Below are positions 41,539 to 49,329 of a DNA stretch of 55,434 nucleotides, in pieces. The notes under the pieces were generated by a model. That model had not been told where the DNA came from and made no database searches. It worked only from the letters and a program-made list of their open reading frames with translations. The position numbers were made by a program, and so were the translations under genes. Source of the DNA: a virus. Within the stretch, counting starts at the first letter, position 1. Every line of letters starts with the position of its first letter. The DNA lies in the IMG/VR virus record IMGVR_UViG_3300047471_000544, positions 1 through 55,434 of that record. One strand, given 5' to 3'.

Positions 41539-41851
41539 CGCCGTTCCCCTTCTTCGGCTCGCCGGCGTCGAGGCGCTCCTGCAACGCGCGGATGGTTTCG
41601 ATGACGTTGGTCGAGCGGTTGACGAAGTCGGCGACCTGCTCGCCGGCGATCTTGCTGTGCTCGCGCACGGCGGCGGCGAGCTTGCGCAGCTTCGTGCCGA
41701 TCTCGCCCGCGGCCAGCTCGACCGCCGCTGCCGCTTCCTCGATCTCGTGCGCGGCGGACTCGCCGATTTGATCGACAGCTTGAACAGTGACGCCGGCGAG
41801 CGCCAGCGGGTCACGAGCTCGCGGCGGTATGTAGTCTTGCTCGGTGGTCAT
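41528..41851 (-). CDS. Hypothetical helical protein
   Basis: 107 aa starting MTTEQDYIPPR; the ATG overlaps the methyltransferase stop (ATGA). The middle is an Ala/Glu helix region (HEIEEAAAAVELAAGEIGTKL) that could form a coiled coil. Function unknown. Confidence 0.6.
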   Translation of the reverse strand: MTTEQDYIPPRARDPLALAGVTVQAVDQIGESAAHEIEEAAAAVELAAGEIGTKLRKLAAAVREHSKIAGEQVADFVNRSTNVIETIRALQERLDAGEPKKGNGGDV

Positions 41852-42900
41852 GTGCTCCTCATTGGCTGTTGGAACGTCCGCGCGATATGGCGGGCGAGCG
41901 GCTGCGGTATCTTGGCGATCATGGCCGAGGCGAACTTGCGGGTTTTTCCAATGTGCTGGCGCTTGTCGTCTGCGGTGCGCCGGTATTGCGCGCCCTCGAC
42001 CATGTGACCGAATTCCCGAGCGTTGGCGACATTGAAGCCCACTGCGGACAGGTCGATGCCGGGTTGTTTCAGTCCATCGTCGTATTTTTTGCCCTTCTGG
42101 CCGCCTTGCCGCGTCGGACATGTTGGATCGCGAAACCAGTCGCCAGCGTGTTTCCGCCCATCCGGGTTGCGGCCTTTGCCGCTGGTCGTGTTGTGGGCGA
42201 CGGCGAACCACGAGCCGCCGGTGTTCTTGATGTCCTCGCGCAGCCGTCGCTCAGCGGTGGTATTGAACGCCTGCGCCTTGTAGCCGGGTGTCCCGTAGCC
42301 GTTGAAGTAGATGCCGCCGACTTTGGAGCCAATCGATGCGGATTGAATGATATGCCCTGGAGACCCATTGAATGGGCGCCGGACATAGCCCGGTTTCTCT
42401 GCGTTGTTTGGCTGCCCATTTACAAGCGGAACCTTCGGTTCTCTCAAACGCGATGTGACCGGCATGAGCGCCGGCACGTCGCCCCACAGATAGAACGAGC
42501 CGAAGTTCCAGCGCGCCCGCCCGACCCATTTCTGCGCGCCGCGCACGTTCTCGACGATCATCGGCACATGCCGGCCGGCCGCCTCGCACGCCTCCCGCTG
42601 GATGCGGAAACACGCCTCGAACAGCGTGTTCTCGGGTGGCGGGAGCGCCCTGGCGCGCTTCCACGGCATGGCGCGGTAGCTGTAGGCTTGGCAGGGCGGG
42701 CTGGCCACGATCAGCGCAGCGTCCCGGAACTGGCTCCCGTGCAGTGTGGTCACGTCCTGCAACACGAGCTGGGCCGGATAGCGGTGGTCGCCGTAGACAT
42801 GCCGCTCGATGTCGAAGCCGACCACGTCGTAGCCCTCAGCCAGCAGCGCCTCGGTCCAGCCGCCCAGGCCGCAGAAGAGGTCGATGGCGAGCGGTTTCAT
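41848..42900 (-). CDS. C5 cytosine DNA methyltransferase
   Basis: 350 aa. Motif I DLFCGLGGWTEAL (7-19), motif IV with catalytic Cys in SPPCQ (67-71), motif VI ENVRG (117-121), and a conserved end KFASAMIAKIP. It methylates cytosine, perhaps to shield phage DNA from restriction. The middle 150 residues hold glycine-rich blocks that occur in reversed order in the paralogue at 49551. Its first 145 residues are almost identical to that paralogue. A strong divergent promoter lies 33 bp upstream. Confidence 0.85.
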   Translation of the reverse strand: MKPLAIDLFCGLGGWTEALLAEGYDVVGFDIERHVYGDHRYPAQLVLQDVTTLHGSQFRDAALIVASPPCQAYSYRAMPWKRARALPPPENTLFEACFRIQREACEAAGRHVPMIVENVRGAQKWVGRARWNFGSFYLWGDVPALMPVTSRLREPKVPLVNGQPNNAEKPGYVRRPFNGSPGHIIQSASIGSKVGGIYFNGYGTPGYKAQAFNTTAERRLREDIKNTGGSWFAVAHNTTSGKGRNPDGRKHAGDWFRDPTCPTRQGGQKGKKYDDGLKQPGIDLSAVGFNVANAREFGHMVEGAQYRRTADDKRQHIGKTRKFASAMIAKIPQPLARHIARTFQQPMRST

Positions 42901-42932
42901 GGCTTTTGCGCCAAAGTCGGCAAAATATCCCC

Positions 42933-42961
42933 TTGACAGGCAGGGCCATTGGCCCTATATT
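42933..42961 (+). promoter_or_regulatory. Sigma70-type promoter with internal operator-like repeat
   Basis: TTGACA (42933-42938), 17-bp spacer, TATATT (42956-42961). The spacer holds GGGCC-ATT-GGCCC (42943-42955), a perfect inverted repeat that could be an operator. It points at the gene pair 43005-43450. Confidence 0.8.
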
Positions 42962-43004
42962 CAATCCATCGCAAGGGCAATCCTGCCCGGTGATGGAGCG
43001 CAAA

Positions 43005-43232
43005 ATGACCAACCTCGCAGCATTCACCCACAAGCCCAAAGGCCACCTTGACGGCGTTTACTTTCACCCCATCAATACCAAGGCGCTTTGGGACAAGGTT
43101 TGGGCCGAAGCCCGCAAGCAGGATTGGTTTCCTGCCGACGAGAAGAGCATCGGCTACGTTGGCAATAAGGACGGCTATTTTTATTTTCAGATCAGCGGAC
43201 TGAAGACGGGGTTTGCCCGCATCAAGGTCTGA
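43005..43232 (+). CDS. Small hypothetical protein under strong promoter
   Basis: 75 aa from ATG 43005 with GGAG 6 nt upstream (ATG 42993 also in frame). Contains D-G-V-Y-F-H-P-I and Y-F-Y-F-Q-I-S-G. The stop overlaps the start of the HTH gene. With its partner it forms the only rightward unit inside the leftward operon, driven by a consensus promoter. Function unknown. Confidence 0.6.
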   Translation: MTNLAAFTHKPKGHLDGVYFHPINTKALWDKVWAEARKQDWFPADEKSIGYVGNKDGYFYFQISGLKTGFARIKV

Positions 43233-43450
43233 TGATGACCCCCGACGAATACCGCACCATAATTGAGAGGCTTGGGCTGTCGCAGGTTGCGGCGGCCCAT
43301 TTGCTTGGCGTGAACGCGCGTACATCCCGGCGGTGGGCATCCGGCGAGCGGGACATTCCACCGCCAGCGCAGCGTTTCCTGCGCTTCCTGATCGTGACCG
43401 GGAAGTCTGGAGAATATGCGATGAGGCGGCTTGCCTCATTCCCAGACTGA
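43232..43450 (+). CDS. Small helix-turn-helix protein
   Basis: 72 aa. L-G-L-S-Q-V-A-A-A-H-L-L-G-V-N-A-R-T-S-R-R-W-A-S-G-E-R is a clear HTH of the XRE-like type found in short phage and plasmid regulators. Coupled to the previous gene; ATG 43235 is an alternative start. It may repress the promoter at 42933 through the palindrome in its spacer. Confidence 0.7.
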   Translation: MMTPDEYRTIIERLGLSQVAAAHLLGVNARTSRRWASGERDIPPPAQRFLRFLIVTGKSGEYAMRRLASFPD

Positions 43451-43547
43451 AGCCAAGCGGCTGCGTTATCTCACGCATCGCCAATACCTCCAGCCGTTAT
43501 CTTTCGTGTACCAAGTGCGTCCGCGTGCTGGTGGCGCCGCTGACTCA

Positions 43548-43727
43548 TCACAATAGTTCTCCCTCTTTCTTGATAGGCTGATTGTCGGCGAGCACATATT
43601 TAACGGGCATAGCGCCACATTCCTCGCATCCATGGCCCCAGACATTGTCCTTACACCATAGACGGTCGGCGCTTTCGCACGTTTGGCACTGAGGCGCCAG
43701 CCAAATGATTGGATGGTTATTGTTCAT
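43548..43727 (-). CDS. Small Cys-rich protein
   Basis: 59 aa from the ATG at 43727, which overlaps the upstream stop (ATGA). C-Q-T-C near the start, C-K, and C-E-E-C later give two CxxC pairs, so a zinc-binding fold is likely. No known role. Confidence 0.55.
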   Translation of the reverse strand: MNNNHPIIWLAPQCQTCESADRLWCKDNVWGHGCEECGAMPVKYVLADNQPIKKEGELL

Positions 43728-44071
43728 CGATTGCACCTCCAAAAGCGCCAACCATTCTCGCGGGTGTACCAGGTGCGGCCCTTGGCGCCGCAGACCGGAT
43801 CCCCGCCTTCGCGGGGGGTGGGCGGCTTCAGCGGCGGCGCGATTGACGGCTCGGCCGCGGGCGCAACGATCGCCACCGGCTTCGGCTGCGGCGGCTCGAC
43901 TATTGGCTCGGCCGCGGGTAGTAGGAGCCGATCGGACTTGCCTTCGGCGATGATAGGCGCCTGGCGCTCAACGGGCGCTGCGGGCGCGACCGCAGCGGGG
44001 CGGGCGATATAGACGCCGAGCACCGCAGCGGTCGCCGCGATCCCGAACGTCGCCGCGCCGAGATGGGTCAT
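43724..44071 (-). CDS. Membrane-anchored Pro-rich protein
   Basis: 115 aa. Residues about 5-27 are a signal anchor, followed by a Pro/Ala/Val-rich stretch and a compact end C-G-A-K-G-R-T-W-Y-T-R-E-N-G-W-R-F-W-R-C. The end resembles short C-terminal modules in rhizobial phage proteins. Probably exposed to the periplasm; role unknown. Confidence 0.6.
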   Translation of the reverse strand: MTHLGAATFGIAATAAVLGVYIARPAAVAPAAPVERQAPIIAEGKSDRLLLPAAEPIVEPPQPKPVAIVAPAAEPSIAPPLKPPTPREGGDPVCGAKGRTWYTRENGWRFWRCNR

Positions 44072-44256
44072 GGCACCAGCAGCCTCGATCGTCGCTGCGT
44101 CAGGGCGGCGGCAATCTCCACTTGCATCTGGCCGACCCCGAATGCGGTGGCCAAGAGCGCGGCGAGGTCCATGACATCTTGCTCGTCGCGCAGGCGCTCG
44201 ATGCGGCTGTCGGACATCAAGTCGACGATCTCGTCGGCGAAGATCTCGCTGGTCAT
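44068..44256 (-). CDS. Small helical protein
   Basis: 62 aa, overlapping both neighbours by 4 nt. Acidic first half, hydrophobic helix in the middle (MDLAALLATAFGVGQMQVEIAAAL). No domain recognised; translation supported by double coupling. Confidence 0.55.
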   Translation of the reverse strand: MTSEIFADEIVDLMSDSRIERLRDEQDVMDLAALLATAFGVGQMQVEIAAALTQRRSRLLVP

Positions 44257-44462
44257 GGCTCGTTCCGATCTTTGATCCGCAGGGCGTCGCGCAGGCGCAT
44301 GCCGATCCGGCCAGGGCTGATCTGAATCACCTTGTCGGGGTGACTGTCCTTGAGCGTCCGCTCGCTGATGCCGGCCAATTGCGCGGCCTGCTTGATGCTG
44401 ACGATCCGCATCATATACACGGCGTCCGGCAGCTCGATGTCCTCGACCCGTTTTCTGCTCAC
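44253..44462 (-). CDS. Excisionase-like HTH protein
   Basis: 69 aa. V-S-I-K-Q-A-A-Q-L-A-G-I-S-E-R-T-L-K-D fits a MerR/excisionase-like winged helix start, and a basic end follows. Could help the integrase during excision or be a small regulator. Overlaps the RecT stop. Confidence 0.55.
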   Translation of the reverse strand: MSRKRVEDIELPDAVYMMRIVSIKQAAQLAGISERTLKDSHPDKVIQISPGRIGMRLRDALRIKDRNEP

Positions 44463-45298
44463 TTTGGCATATCCTCTGTCATCGTCTCGGATTGCGGTGG
44501 CACAGTCGGCGTCGCCTCCGTCGCCTCCGTCGAAGGCTGGTCCGCGGTCGTCCCGGCAAAATGATCAAGCACGTTGCCGAATGCCGCGCCGCGCTGGTCG
44601 TCGATCGCGTGGACGGTTTCGACGCCGAGCGATTCCGCCTCGTCGCGCTGCAAGAACACGTCGATGTCGCTCGACTGCGGCAACAGTTTCGAGAGCACGC
44701 GCAGCGCCGTTTTCTTCATCATCTCGTCCGGCCACTGCTTCCAAGGTGCGTCGTCACGCGAGGCGCGGCTCATCGCGCGGCGCTTGTTGATGTCAGCCAG
44801 CGAGAGGTCAGCAATAAAAATCCCGCCGTCCTTGGTGGTTGCCAGCGAATAGACGCGCCGCACCTTGCGATCTGGATTGTCGTTGCTCGGTACGTGCTTA
44901 AAATGCTCGCCGTTTTCATCGATCCAGTGTTCGAACACTTCACCGTCATAGACGACGCCGGCGGTGATCCATTTGAATTGCCCGCTGTTGCGGAACTTGC
45001 GCAGCAATCCCTGATACATCGGAAGGTATTGGGCCTTCTGCTTGTAGGCGACGATCGCCGCGTCCTTGCCGTCCGGCAATAGCCCATCCTGCGCCGCGCG
45101 CATACAGGCGAGCCACAACGAGCGCCGTTCGCATGCGAGCAAGTCGGGGTTCAACTGCACCGCGGTCATCACCGATGAAATGAACCGCTCGGGCTTCATA
45201 TGCGGAGGCAACGCCGAGCGCAGCGAATCGACGCGCTCTCGCAGATAGGTGTCGAGCACGACCAGCGGGTGGGTTTGTTTGGTTGCGGCTTCGGTCAT
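44459..45298 (-). CDS. recT: RecT recombinase (annealase)
   Basis: 279 aa. Classical RecT features: F-I-S-S-V-M-T-A-V-Q-L-N-P-D-L, Q-D-G-L-L-P-D-G-K-D-A-A, Y-L-P-M-Y-Q-G-L-L-R-K-F-R-N-S-G and a W-P-D-E-M-M-K-K-T-A-L-R stretch. It anneals single strands made by the YqaJ exonuclease upstream. It belongs to a different RecT branch from the 299-residue protein of phage A. A stem-loop separates it from the exonuclease gene. Confidence 0.88.
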   Translation of the reverse strand: MTEAATKQTHPLVVLDTYLRERVDSLRSALPPHMKPERFISSVMTAVQLNPDLLACERRSLWLACMRAAQDGLLPDGKDAAIVAYKQKAQYLPMYQGLLRKFRNSGQFKWITAGVVYDGEVFEHWIDENGEHFKHVPSNDNPDRKVRRVYSLATTKDGGIFIADLSLADINKRRAMSRASRDDAPWKQWPDEMMKKTALRVLSKLLPQSSDIDVFLQRDEAESLGVETVHAIDDQRGAAFGNVLDHFAGTTADQPSTEATEATPTVPPQSETMTEDMPK

Positions 45299-45325
45299 CT
45301 CATTTCCTCGTTGGTTAAAGATGGT

Positions 45326-45377
45326 GCGCGCCCGGCAGCTTAAAGTTGGGCTTCACATGTGCCGTGGCCGGGCGCGC
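45326..45377. repeat. Stem-loop element, copy 1
   Basis: GCGCGCCCGGC (45326-45336) and GCCGGGCGCGC (45367-45377) are exact complements 30 nt apart. The same arms with the same 30-nt gap occur at 47470-47521. It lies between the exonuclease and recT genes. The rest of 45299-45429 shows no gene. Confidence 0.65.
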
Positions 45378-45429
45378 GCGGTCGCACGCGCCAGGAGGGC
45401 TTCATCGCATCGCTGGCGACCGCAAACTT

Positions 45430-46356
45430 TCATTGCTTGTTCTCCGCGCGATGATGGATGCGCAGCGTTCGGATGTCCTTCGCCTTCATGACGTACTCTG
45501 CTCTGTGCGTCGTCTTCCAGGTGATGTTCCAATCCGGCAAGCCGACGACACTTTCGGCGTCGCGCATGCGAAATTTGATCGCCGTCTCGATTTCGTCCTT
45601 GCGGGCTTCGTAGCCCTTCATTGCCACCATGATCTCGGCGCGCAGATCGAGCAGTGCGGGCAACTCGTTGTCGCCGCTCAGGTCGACCGTCGTACCGACA
45701 ACCTCGCGCGGCGCGATCATCTTGAGCAGTTCGGCGTCCTTGCCATAGTCGGGATCGGGCTCGCGGCCGGCGGCGACGTCCGCCCAAAACCTGGTGACTG
45801 CTTCGATGATGCGCTGCTCCGCAGCAGGGTGGCGCGGCACCTCGACGATGCTCAGGGCCATGTCGAAGGCATTGATTTCAAGGACGGCGACAACAGCGAA
45901 TGCGGCCTTGGTCAGCATCGCTTCGGTCAACGCTTGCAACTGGATCCAGAATGGCACCGTGGTGCCGCCTTCCCAGTCGCGCTGAAAAATGTGCGGCGCC
46001 GCGGTCTTTGCTTGCAATATGCCGAGGCCGCGCGGGTCGTTGTTAACCACAAAATCAGGCGTTGCGCCAAGCCGCAGATCCGGGTCGCGATAGTAGGAAT
46101 TGCATTTCTCAACGTGCCAACTTGGCCGGTCTTCGGCGACCGCGAGCGCAACCGCCGGCTCCATCAACCGGCCGCGCCGAAACACACGATTGTCAGCCTC
46201 GTCGAACTCGATCCCCGAATGCATGAGATAAAGTTTGAGTGAAGACACGTAAGGATGGGCGCCGAAAAGCGCAGCAACCACGCTGGCGGTCACGTCGTTT
46301 TTGCGCAGCGCGAGCCATTGCTCGCGGCCGGTGATCTCGATGCGCTCGATCGTCAT
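45430..46356 (-). CDS. YqaJ viral recombinase-type exonuclease
   Basis: 308 aa. R-E-Q-W-L-A-L-R-K-N-D-V-T-A-S near the N terminus, R-R-G-R-L-M-E-P, then G-A-T-P-D-F with L-Q-A-K-T-A downstream and W-I-Q-L-Q-A-L make the YqaJ pattern (E, D, Q-x-K). It degrades DNA ends to give single strands for RecT. Different sequence from the phage A exonuclease at 34688. Confidence 0.85.
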   Translation of the reverse strand: MTIERIEITGREQWLALRKNDVTASVVAALFGAHPYVSSLKLYLMHSGIEFDEADNRVFRRGRLMEPAVALAVAEDRPSWHVEKCNSYYRDPDLRLGATPDFVVNNDPRGLGILQAKTAAPHIFQRDWEGGTTVPFWIQLQALTEAMLTKAAFAVVAVLEINAFDMALSIVEVPRHPAAEQRIIEAVTRFWADVAAGREPDPDYGKDAELLKMIAPREVVGTTVDLSGDNELPALLDLRAEIMVAMKGYEARKDEIETAIKFRMRDAESVVGLPDWNITWKTTHRAEYVMKAKDIRTLRIHHRAENKQ

Positions 46357-46393
46357 CGCGGACAGCTCCGGTCAAAGTGCGGTCACCGATGTT

Positions 46394-46846
46394 TTAGGTC
46401 ACATCCGTTGCTTTCGTTTCGGGCCGCAAGATCGACAGCGCGAGATCATATCGCTCGGCAGAAAGCTCACCGCGGTTCGCCAATTTATTGAGCTTGGAGG
46501 TGATGGATTGTCGTTCTTGCTCCGATGTCGGATCGTACATCTTGACAGCCTGCGCGCGACTCCGCGGGGGGCCGTATTCGGTCACCATGAGACAGCCGTG
46601 ATTGATCAGAATATAGTCCCACAGCTTTGATAGATTTCTTCGCACACGCTGTTTGTTGGTGGGCATATTTTGTCCCCAGGCGACGGACGCCAATTCACCT
46701 GTGGTAATCCATCTCGTCCTGCCATGAAGCAAGACGTAATCAGCAATGATTGTATGGTTCCAATGTCCGGTTGAAATGACCTGCCTCTTGCCAATCGTCG
46801 TTAGCTCAGGCTTGGCGCGCTCGGTGGTTTTTGCTAGCTCACTCAT
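46394..46846 (-). CDS. Hypothetical early protein
   Basis: 150 aa from the ATG at 46846, which has an AGGAGGGG site upstream; an ATG 7 codons earlier is less well placed. Regions W-I-T-T-G-E-L-A-S-V-A-W-G and V-R-R-N-L-S-K-L-W suggest a winged helix. Located upstream of the exonuclease. Function unknown. Confidence 0.55.
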   Translation of the reverse strand: MSELAKTTERAKPELTTIGKRQVISTGHWNHTIIADYVLLHGRTRWITTGELASVAWGQNMPTNKQRVRRNLSKLWDYILINHGCLMVTEYGPPRSRAQAVKMYDPTSEQERQSITSKLNKLANRGELSAERYDLALSILRPETKATDVT

Positions 46847-46863
46847 TGTTGTTCCCCTCCTAT

Positions 46864-47445
46864 TCAAGCATGTTGCCTCAATCGGTCGCGCACGCGACCG
46901 AGGCGCTGCATTGCGTCTCGCGAACCGCCTTTGTCGGGATGCAGCTCCTTAGCGAGAATTCGGTAACCAATATCGATTAGGCGCAGCGCGAGCTTTTGCT
47001 CTGCCTCACGCTCTTGTTGACGGGTCAGACTTTCTTCGCGAACACGCTCTGCCTCGCGTCGCGCCCGCTCGATGTTCTCCTGAACGCCATCGTGCCAAGC
47101 CTTTTTTCTCGTTACGTCAACGTGTCTGGGGTCACCAATTTCTCCGAGATATTTATTCAGACTGCCGCCTTCTCGAATTCGAGAACTAGTTGCGCCTGCA
47201 ACCTTCATATAATCACAGGCCTGGGCGTAGCCCAAATTAAAATTGCGTCTGAGCCATGCTCTGAATTCCGGATTAGTTTGTTGGGGCTTTGCCTCTAGCA
47301 TCTTCTCCCCAGCGGCAGCGTAGTAAGGTAGGCTGACGCGTTGCGCCGCCTCGCGCGCTAGCTCCAAATCTTTCTTGATCAACGGCACGAGCACGCTTAA
47401 TGGGCGAGCGACCTTGCCTTCAGAATGTGTGGCTATAGCAGTCAT
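46864..47445 (-). CDS. DUF3102-like protein with J-domain-like end
   Basis: 193 aa. The middle (FRAWLRRNFNLGYAQACDYMKVA) is like DUF3102 phage proteins. A charged coiled coil follows, then I-D-I-G-Y-R-I-L-A-K-E-L-H-P-D-K-G-G-S, a J-domain signature with HPD. J-domains recruit and activate DnaK; a phage replication protein using the host chaperone would be a reasonable model. Near the start of the leftward operon. Confidence 0.6.
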   Translation of the reverse strand: MTAIATHSEGKVARPLSVLVPLIKKDLELAREAAQRVSLPYYAAAGEKMLEAKPQQTNPEFRAWLRRNFNLGYAQACDYMKVAGATSSRIREGGSLNKYLGEIGDPRHVDVTRKKAWHDGVQENIERARREAERVREESLTRQQEREAEQKLALRLIDIGYRILAKELHPDKGGSRDAMQRLGRVRDRLRQHA

Positions 47446-47446
47446 A

Positions 47447-47620
47447 TTATTTATCCTTCTCTTTAAAGTGCGCGCCCGGCGTAGTCGTTCTGGCCATTGC
47501 TAGCCTTCTGGCCGGGCGCGCGGCGCTTGTGGCGGACAGGTAGTAGCGTGTCAGGTTCATCCGCGGCGAGCGCATCAGGTTTCCACTCATTGTTATTGGT
47601 TGCTTCTTATTTCCACTCAT
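47447..47620 (-). CDS. Possible small leader protein
   Basis: 57 aa, MSGNKKQPITMSGNLMRSP..., basic, ending just before the next leftward start. The ribosome binding site is poor and the stem-loop at 47470-47521 lies within it, so coding is doubtful. The longer frame to 47761 is less likely. Confidence 0.3.
   Translation of the reverse strand: MSGNKKQPITMSGNLMRSPRMNLTRYYLSATSAARPARRLAMARTTTPGAHFKEKDK
47470..47521. repeat. Stem-loop element, copy 2
   Basis: Same 11-bp arms and 30-nt spacing as at 45326-45377, with an unrelated loop. It lies shortly before the first leftward gene (47445). Confidence 0.65.
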
Positions 47621-47939
47621 CGCCACTATTCGCAGCCTATTTGGCGCTGCATTTCCACCAATCAACTTTCGCTCAGGAAAATAAATAGTCAAGGCGGGCG
47701 CGGCGCAGGCGCAGCGGACAGCGCGACTCCGGCGTACTTCGCAGTCGCGGCGCAGAGGCACTATTGCGCGATAATCATTGGAAAATCCGCAACGAGTCAG
47801 TAGCCAAAACGGTCACCAATAATTTTTTTCCGGCCGGAAATGTACCAGCGCGCCCGAGTCTTGACGCCCGCGCAAGATCGGGACCAAGGTGGGCGCTCGC
47901 GAACATTCCCGTCACGACCAAATCAATCAAGCAGGCCGC
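47621..47939 (+). other. Divergent intergenic region of phage B
   Basis: About 320 nt between leftward and rightward operons, without a convincing gene. It should hold the divergent early promoters and operators of phage B, but I cannot point to clear -35/-10 pairs. AT-richer patches lie at 47640-47690 and near 47820. Confidence 0.4.
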
Positions 47940-48803
47940 ATGACCACCGTGCTCGCCCTCGACGTCGCGACCGTGCCGCAGCGCAAACGATATATCTATG
48001 CGCTTTACGCTGGTCGGCAGTTGCTACCTTGTTACGTTGGAATCGGTACCGGCGATCGCATGCATCGCCACCTATCGGAAGCAAAGCGCGCGGATCGAAA
48101 AGAGAGCCGGAAATATCGAGTCCTACGGGCCTGCATCAAACGCGGGATTCCCATAAAGGCGTTCAAACTTGCGTCGAATTTAACCATAGACGAGGCGTGC
48201 GCGTTCGAACGGTTTTTGATCAACGTCTTCGGGCGACGTGACCTTCAAACCGGTTGCCTTTTGAATGCTTGTGCCGGGGGTCTCGGTGTTCGAAACGTGG
48301 CGCCGAGCACAAAGAAGAAATTGGCGGAGGCTGGTCGTCGTCACATGGCGCGACCAGAAATCCAGCAAATGCTCAATGAACGGAAAAACACGCCAGAGGC
48401 GCGCGCTCGTCAGGCGGCAGGGGTTACAGGCAAGAACCCATCCGATGAAGCGCGCGCGAAAATGTCTGACGCGCGACGAAGACGCAATGAGCGATTTCCC
48501 GAAGAGATGCTATGGCGCAGCAGTTTTTTGCATCCTCCCGCCAAGGGCAGCTTCAAGCATTCGGAGGCAACAAAGCATTTAATTGCCGAAGCCTCTCGTG
48601 ATCAATGGAATGACTCGATCATTCGTGAACAACGATCAGCTTTCTTTCGAAACCCACCACCCGAGGTAAAGGCCAAGATTGATGCCGCTCGTTTCGGTCG
48701 CAAGACTACGCTCGGGAAAAGGTGGTCCGCGGAAACGCGTGCTAAAATGTCTGCATCGCAAAAAGAAAGACGAGCAAATGAGCGCGCTGGTATTGGCCAT
48801 TGA
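47940..48803 (+). CDS. GIY-YIG homing endonuclease
   Basis: 287 aa. GIY motif at Y18-I-Y, Y-V-G at 33-35, conserved Arg in the DRMHRHL helix, catalytic E90 (CAFERFLI) and N109 (LLNACAGG). Two NUMOD3-like DNA-binding repeats follow (EARAKMSDARRRR; ETRAKMSASQKER). Its first 12 codons, MTTVLALDVATV, match the start of the resolvase gene of phage A, then the sequence switches to the nuclease. So the gene sits inside the 5' end of the resolvase and borrowed its start. Its base use is less GC-rich than its neighbours. Confidence 0.85.
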   Translation: MTTVLALDVATVPQRKRYIYALYAGRQLLPCYVGIGTGDRMHRHLSEAKRADRKESRKYRVLRACIKRGIPIKAFKLASNLTIDEACAFERFLINVFGRRDLQTGCLLNACAGGLGVRNVAPSTKKKLAEAGRRHMARPEIQQMLNERKNTPEARARQAAGVTGKNPSDEARAKMSDARRRRNERFPEEMLWRSSFLHPPAKGSFKHSEATKHLIAEASRDQWNDSIIREQRSAFFRNPPPEVKAKIDAARFGRKTTLGKRWSAETRAKMSASQKERRANERAGIGH

Positions 48804-49329
48804 TTTAGCGACTGTCACGGGGTGGGCAAGAGGCGTCGTCGGCGGCACACCGATCGCCGGCTCGGTGCGCTTCGGTACGCGCGAGGCCAGCGAAGGCGAG
48901 GTCTTCAGCCAGGCCATCGGTTGGATGAGCAAGGTGCTCCAGATGCAACCGCGGCCGGACGTGATCGTGGTCGAGGCCATGCTGCCGCCCGGCGCCAAGG
49001 TCGGACAAACGAATTCCTCTACGCGCGACCGGCTCGCCGGCCTGCACGCCATCGTCCGCGGCGTCGCGCACATCCGCGGCATCAGCGAGATCGCCTGCTA
49101 TTCGGTCGCCGACATCCGGCAGCATTTCATCGGCGAGCGCAGCCTCAAGCGGGCGCAGGCCAAGGCGGCGATCGTGTTGCGCTGCGAAATGCTCGGCTGG
49201 CAGGCCGTGGACAATAACGCTGCAGACGCGTTGGCCGCGTGGAGCTTTGCTTGTTCCCTGATTGACCCGACACAGGCGCTCAAGGTGTCGCCGCTGTTTA
49301 ACCAGCGATTGCGGGTTCATGTGCAATGA
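48778..49329 (+). CDS. RuvC-like resolvase with rebuilt 5' end
   Basis: 183 aa from the ATG at 48778, which overlaps the end of the homing endonuclease gene by 26 nt. D9 in VLAIDLATVTG, E66 in VIVVEAML and D150 in NNAADALA are kept, so it should be active. Codons 1-19 differ from the phage A gene mostly at silent positions and are AT-richer, while the rest is nearly identical. The stop overlaps the next ATG. Confidence 0.82.
   Translation: MSALVLAIDLATVTGWARGVVGGTPIAGSVRFGTREASEGEVFSQAIGWMSKVLQMQPRPDVIVVEAMLPPGAKVGQTNSSTRDRLAGLHAIVRGVAHIRGISEIACYSVADIRQHFIGERSLKRAQAKAAIVLRCEMLGWQAVDNNAADALAAWSFACSLIDPTQALKVSPLFNQRLRVHVQ

Noticed and set aside
41869-42936. Long rightward frame opposite the C5 methyltransferase
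   Set aside because: Antisense shadow in GC-rich DNA; the leftward frame has the full set of methyltransferase motifs.
45353-45787. Leftward frame between exonuclease and recT
   Set aside because: It overlaps the exonuclease gene in another frame and has an Arg-rich, motif-free sequence.
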